In this document: one piece after another, positions 60,635-64,000 of the stretch
Numbering within the stretch: position 1 is the first letter of the stretch
Layout of the letters: each line of letters starts with the position of its first letter
Source of the DNA: Vibrio sp. 10N.286.49.B3
GTDB taxonomy: Bacteria > Pseudomonadota > Gammaproteobacteria > Enterobacterales > Vibrionaceae
Length of the DNA stretch: 64,000 bases
Assembly: GCF_002873395.1 (NCBI RefSeq)
Contig: NZ_MCUV01000001.1
Span: forward strand, 124,001 to 188,000
Reading direction: 5' to 3'
The notes under the pieces: generated by a model
The model's database searches: none
The model's input: the letters and a program-made list of their open reading frames with translations, nothing else
Told to the model about the DNA's origin: nothing
Position numbers and translations under genes: made by a program

Positions 60635-61780
60635 TTAAGAAATAGACCACTGTGATAGTGAGCGCTTAAAGTCGTCATAACCAAAGCTATTAAGCAGTTC
60701 AATATCTCCCGAAGCTCTCTCACAATAAATTGAAGGCATCTTCAAGCCATTAAACCAGTTCAATTTCACCATGGTATAGCCTGCGCTATCCATCAAGTGT
60801 AATTTTTGACCAATTTCTAATGGCTGCTCAAAAGAGGTTTCACAAAACTGATCACCAGCAAGACAAGAGCATGAACCAATGACGTAGTCAAACTCGCCCT
60901 TATCTGATGCTTCTAATACTGACGCTGGCTCATTATAAATAAGCGTATCAAGACGGTGCGCTTCGGTTGCTGAGTCAACAATGGCTGTTTTTTTACCGTT
61001 TTCTACGATATCAACCACACTCACAACCAAATCTGTCGTCTTAGTGATGATGGCTTCACCAGGCTCTAGATACAGTTGAACTTGGTGTTTATCTGCAAAT
61101 GCTTTCAATGCAGCAGCTAACTTCTCGACGTTGTAACCAGGCCAAGTGAAGAATACGCCACCACCTAGGCTAACCCAGTCAAGCTTATCTAAATATTGAC
61201 CAAACTGCTGAGAAATAGAGTCTAATAGAGCGGTAAATGCATCAACGTCTTTATTTTCACAGTTCATATGGAACATCACGCCATTTAAACGATCAAACAC
61301 ACTTGGATCTATCTTATCGGCTTGAACACCTAAGCGAGAGAATGGACGAGCTGGGTTGGCTAAATCTTGCCCTGCATAGCTAACACCAGGGTTTAATCGC
61401 AGCCCAATCGATACTTTATCTTCAACAAGATGGCGGTATGCAGCAAGTTGAGATTGTGAGTTGAAAATCATCTTATTACAGATGCTTGCCACTTCCTTCA
61501 CGTCATCTTCGCTATAGCCCACACTATAAGCATGAGTCTCTCCACCAAAAGTCTCGTGACCTAGCTTAACCTCGTTTGGACCACTACTCGTTGTGCCATC
61601 TAAATAAGGCTTAATGATGTCAAAAACACCCCATGTTGAGAAACATTTTAACGCTAGAACGAGCTTCACACCTGATAACTCTTTTAAGCGCTTAGCAATT
61701 TCTAAGTTAGCGACCAGTTTCGCTTCATCAATCATGAAGTAAGGGGTTTTTAATTCATTTTTTTTCAGTGATGATGTCAT
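60635..61780 (-). CDS. nspC: Carboxynorspermidine decarboxylase
   Basis: NspC decarboxylates carboxynorspermidine to norspermidine, the signature vibrio polyamine. The 381-residue alanine-racemase-fold PLP enzyme has Lys45 ([10 protein letters not shown]) as the likely PLP lysine, with CENKDVDAF and the active-site Cys region [14 protein letters not shown] start at the ATG at 61780; the longer frame begins with a TTG seven codons upstream that sits in the terminator-like T-run after the previous gene. It is the last gene of a three-gene norspermidine operon. Confidence 0.95.
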   Translation of the reverse strand: MTSSLKKNELKTPYFMIDEAKLVANLEIAKRLKELSGVKLVLALKCFSTWGVFDIIKPYLDGTTSSGPNEVKLGHETFGGETHAYSVGYSEDDVKEVASICNKMIFNSQSQLAAYRHLVEDKVSIGLRLNPGVSYAGQDLANPARPFSRLGVQADKIDPSVFDRLNGVMFHMNCENKDVDAFTALLDSISQQFGQYLDKLDWVSLGGGVFFTWPGYNVEKLAAALKAFADKHQVQLYLEPGEAIITKTTDLVVSVVDIVENGKKTAIVDSATEAHRLDTLIYNEPASVLEASDKGEFDYVIGSCSCLAGDQFCETSFEQPLEIGQKLHLMDSAGYTMVKLNWFNGLKMPSIYCERASGDIELLNSFGYDDFKRSLSQWSIS

Positions 61781-61799
61781 GATTATCTCTCTAAAATCC

Positions 61800-61827
61800 A
61801 AAAAGCCGACATGAAATCATATCGGCT
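61800..61827 (-). terminator. Terminator-like hairpin between the dehydrogenase gene and nspC
   Basis: AGCCGA at 61804-61809 pairs with TCGGCT at 61822-61827, and the minus strand then has TTTTTGG. It may reduce readthrough into nspC. Confidence 0.5.
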
Positions 61828-61864
61828 ATATTTGCTTAACTTTTCTACCAGAATTATCGCAAGA

Positions 61865-63109
61865 TTATTTTAAAATCTTAATATCTGGCTGTCCTGGCTC
61901 AAGTTCTTGAACATGCCAATCTAAACCAATCTCTGGCATTGTTGCTAGGAACGGATCAGGGTTTAGCTGTTCCATGTTGAAGACACCTGCATCTGCCCAC
62001 TCACCACGGAAGTACTGTAGCGCTGCAGTAATTGCAGGTACACCTGTTGTGTAAGAGATCGCTTGATGCTCAACATCTTTATAAGCAACTTCATGGTCAG
62101 CATTATTGTAGATAAATACGCTGCGTGGCTTACCATCTTTTGTACCTTGAACCCAAGTACCAATGCACGTCAAGCCAGTGTAGCCTGGTGCTAATGAGGT
62201 TGGATCAGGTAGCAGTGCTTTTAACACATGTAGAGGCTGAACAACGGTGCCATCATGTAGTGTTAATGGATCAGGGCTTAGTAGACCAATGTCACGCATA
62301 CAGTTGAAATAGTTTAGGTATTTATCACCGAAACCCATCCAGAATTCAATACGCTTTGCAGGGATAAATTCTTGCATTGAACGAACTTCATCGTGCGCCA
62401 TTGAGTAAACTTTATGTGTGCCACAGTTAGGGAAATCAAACTCAAGCATACGTGTATGACAAGGAACCTGTTTCCACTCTTCATTTTCCCAGTAGAACGA
62501 GTCACCTTGAATTTCTAGCATGTTTGTTTCTGGATCAAAGTTAGTTGCAAACTTCTTACCGTGATCACCATTGTTGATGTCCATTACATCAATCGTGTCG
62601 ATCTCATCAAACAAGTGCTTCACTGCGTGAGCAGCAAAAACACTCACTACGCCTGGATCAAAACCTGCACCTAAAATACCAGTGATGCCTGCTTTCTCAA
62701 ACTTCTCACGGAAGCCCCACTGCCAATCGTAAGCTTCTGGTACTTGCTGACCTTCCGAACATAAATCAACCGCTACAGAAGTATCTAAGTACGATACTTT
62801 CGCCTGTAGACACGCTTCCATGATAGTAATGTTTACCCACGGAGGACCAGCATTAATAACAAGGTCAGGTTTTACTTCTTTAATCAATGCAACTAGAGCA
62901 TCAACATCATCGGCATCAACCGCTTTTGCTTCTAGTTTCTTGCTTGCATCTTTAAGGTTATTTTTACCTTTAATCGATTCAATGATTTTTTCACATTTAG
63001 ATACAGTGCGTGATGCGATAGTAATATCACCTAAGGTATCATTATTTTGAGCTGCTTTATGTGCAACAACCCAGCCAACGCCGCCTGCACCAATTTGTAA
63101 AATGGACAT
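61865..63109 (-). CDS. Carboxynorspermidine dehydrogenase/synthase
   Basis: This 414-residue protein of the saccharopine dehydrogenase fold reductively joins diaminopropane and aspartate semialdehyde to make carboxynorspermidine. It begins with the NAD(P)-binding motif ILQIGAGGVGWVVAHKAAQ. It lies 84 bp before nspC and 17 bp after the DABA decarboxylase region, all on the same strand, giving a complete end of the norspermidine pathway. Confidence 0.95.
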   Translation of the reverse strand: MSILQIGAGGVGWVVAHKAAQNNDTLGDITIASRTVSKCEKIIESIKGKNNLKDASKKLEAKAVDADDVDALVALIKEVKPDLVINAGPPWVNITIMEACLQAKVSYLDTSVAVDLCSEGQQVPEAYDWQWGFREKFEKAGITGILGAGFDPGVVSVFAAHAVKHLFDEIDTIDVMDINNGDHGKKFATNFDPETNMLEIQGDSFYWENEEWKQVPCHTRMLEFDFPNCGTHKVYSMAHDEVRSMQEFIPAKRIEFWMGFGDKYLNYFNCMRDIGLLSPDPLTLHDGTVVQPLHVLKALLPDPTSLAPGYTGLTCIGTWVQGTKDGKPRSVFIYNNADHEVAYKDVEHQAISYTTGVPAITAALQYFRGEWADAGVFNMEQLNPDPFLATMPEIGLDWHVQELEPGQPDIKILK

Positions 63110-63126
63110 TATCGCTTTCCTTTCTA

Positions 63127-64000
63127 TTAATTCACTTGTACCACTAGCTCTGCAGCTAGTTTATTCAATTTCTGTAATAATGACTGAAAATCCATCATCG
63201 TTAAGCATGGGTTTAGAATAGTAAATTTCAGAGCAGTCTGACCATTCACTACTGTTTCACCCAATACAGCAACACCACGAGTCAGTGCTTCCATTCGTAA
63301 TACATTATTAAACGCATCTAAATCACTTACACCATCATGTACTGCACGGAATAATACCGTTGATAATGATGGTTCGATAAGCAGCTCAAAACCATCTGTC
63401 TGGCTCACTAAATCGGCAACTTGTACTGTCTGCTCTAGTAAATGATCATACATTTGACCAAGTGCTTGAGGACCAACATTTTGCATTGTCATAAAGACTT
63501 TTAATGCATCAAAACGCTTCGTGGTAGCAATTGACTTATCCACTAGGTTTGGTAGTTCATCATGCTCACGATTTAAGTAATCAGCATGATGTAATAGATA
63601 CTTAAAGTTATGTTTATCTTTTACCAGTATAGCGCCACAGCTAATTGTTTGATAAAAAAGTTTATGGAAATCAACACTCACCGAATCTGCACGCTCAATT
63701 CCTTGTAAGCGATCTTTATGACTGCTCAGAATTAATGCACCGCCATAAGCGCTATCAACGTGGAACCATAACGACTCTTTTTCAGCGATTGTTGCTAAGG
63801 CATTAAGATCATCAATTGCACCGTGATCGGTTGTGCCTGCTGTGCCAACAAGAGCAAATGGAATTAAGCCCTGCTGCTTCAACTCAGCCACAGCTGACTC
63901 AAGCGCTTTAGGTTGAATCGTGCCATTTGGGTTAGTCGCAACGCAATGTACGGCTTTCTCACCTAAACCAAGTAACGAAGCTGATTTCTGCACCGTAAAG
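63127..64000 (-). CDS. L-2,4-diaminobutyrate decarboxylase region (partial, cut by window edge)
   Basis: Only the C-terminal part is in the window; the frame is open through base 64000. It is a group II PLP decarboxylase: VGTAGTTDHGAIDDL, the HVDSAYGGAL segment that binds PLP, and the PLP lysine in VDFHKLFYQ. In V. cholerae this gene is a fusion of DABA aminotransferase and decarboxylase of about 960 residues, so the upstream part likely encodes the aminotransferase. The product supplies 1,3-diaminopropane to the dehydrogenase next door. Confidence 0.92.
   Translation of the reverse strand, partial: FTVQKSASLLGLGEKAVHCVATNPNGTIQPKALESAVAELKQQGLIPFALVGTAGTTDHGAIDDLNALATIAEKESLWFHVDSAYGGALILSSHKDRLQGIERADSVSVDFHKLFYQTISCGAILVKDKHNFKYLLHHADYLNREHDELPNLVDKSIATTKRFDALKVFMTMQNVGPQALGQMYDHLLEQTVQVADLVSQTDGFELLIEPSLSTVLFRAVHDGVSDLDAFNNVLRMEALTRGVAVLGETVVNGQTALKFTILNPCLTMMDFQSLLQKLNKLAAELVVQVN

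Overview
The window is a chromosomal segment from a member of the Vibrionaceae (Vibrio, Photobacterium or Aliivibrio type). The evidence is gene content and order rather than any 16S gene, which is absent. It holds RelV, the norspermidine genes nspC and carboxynorspermidine dehydrogenase, an H-NOX protein with a hybrid kinase, tyrR with ycjXF, and the run relV-ihfA-pheT-pheS, all typical of that family. Base composition is moderately AT-rich. Most genes are core housekeeping genes. I saw no rRNA, tRNA, insertion sequence, prophage or CRISPR array.

Layout. 0.3-9.7 kb, mostly minus strand: a stand-alone response regulator behind a DASS/SLC13 transporter, a DUF2947 protein, rimJ, tyrR, ycjXF, a 61-residue membrane protein and class I fumarase. 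9.8-11.3 kb: pabB on the plus strand. 11.3-16.6 kb: a signalling cluster with a hybrid histidine kinase and H-NOX heme protein on the minus strand, diverging from a REC-TPR response regulator, an Hpt protein and a Nudix CoA pyrophosphatase on the plus strand. 16.9-27.3 kb, mostly plus strand: a serine-type transporter, asnS, aspC, a CBS/DUF294 protein with a DnaQ-like exonuclease, cdd and purT. 27.4-31.3 kb: a strikingly AT-rich two-gene insertion encoding a lipoprotein of the type-B carboxylesterase fold and an outer-membrane protein. 31.5-42.1 kb: tpm, relV, ihfA, a large pullulanase lipoprotein, pheT, pheS and a Cys-cluster protein. 42.2-52.8 kb: a pseudouridine synthase, a BCCT transporter, an H1-like DNA-binding protein, gloC, an L,D-transpeptidase, ribA and gyrA. 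53-60.6 kb: ubiG, nrdA-nrdB-yfaE, a CinA-like protein and a DUF3943 protein. 60.6 kb to the end: three norspermidine genes, the last cut by the window edge.

Most interesting signals. (1) The esterase-fold lipoprotein at 29208-31307 appears to lack all three catalytic residues (Ser to Gly246, Glu to Asn442, His to Asn601) while keeping the fold and the oxyanion motif. It is followed by an outer-membrane barrel candidate. Together they look like a surface or periplasmic binding system rather than an enzyme, and I know of no described function. (2) The H-NOX, hybrid kinase, REC-TPR regulator and Hpt genes together could form a complete nitric-oxide phosphorelay. (3) RelV carries what reads as a Sec signal peptide although alarmone synthesis is cytoplasmic. 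(4) There are two PurR-type operators, one before purT (expected) and one before the serine-type transporter (less expected). (5) A pullulanase gene separates pheT from ihfA, which are often adjacent.

Regulation. Good intrinsic terminators follow most transcription units, and convergent gene pairs share bidirectional hairpins. Several starts are non-ATG (tyrR GTG, rimJ GTG, hybrid kinase TTG, DUF3943 TTG). For several others an ATG with a Shine-Dalgarno sequence lies inside a longer reading frame, and I moved the start to it.
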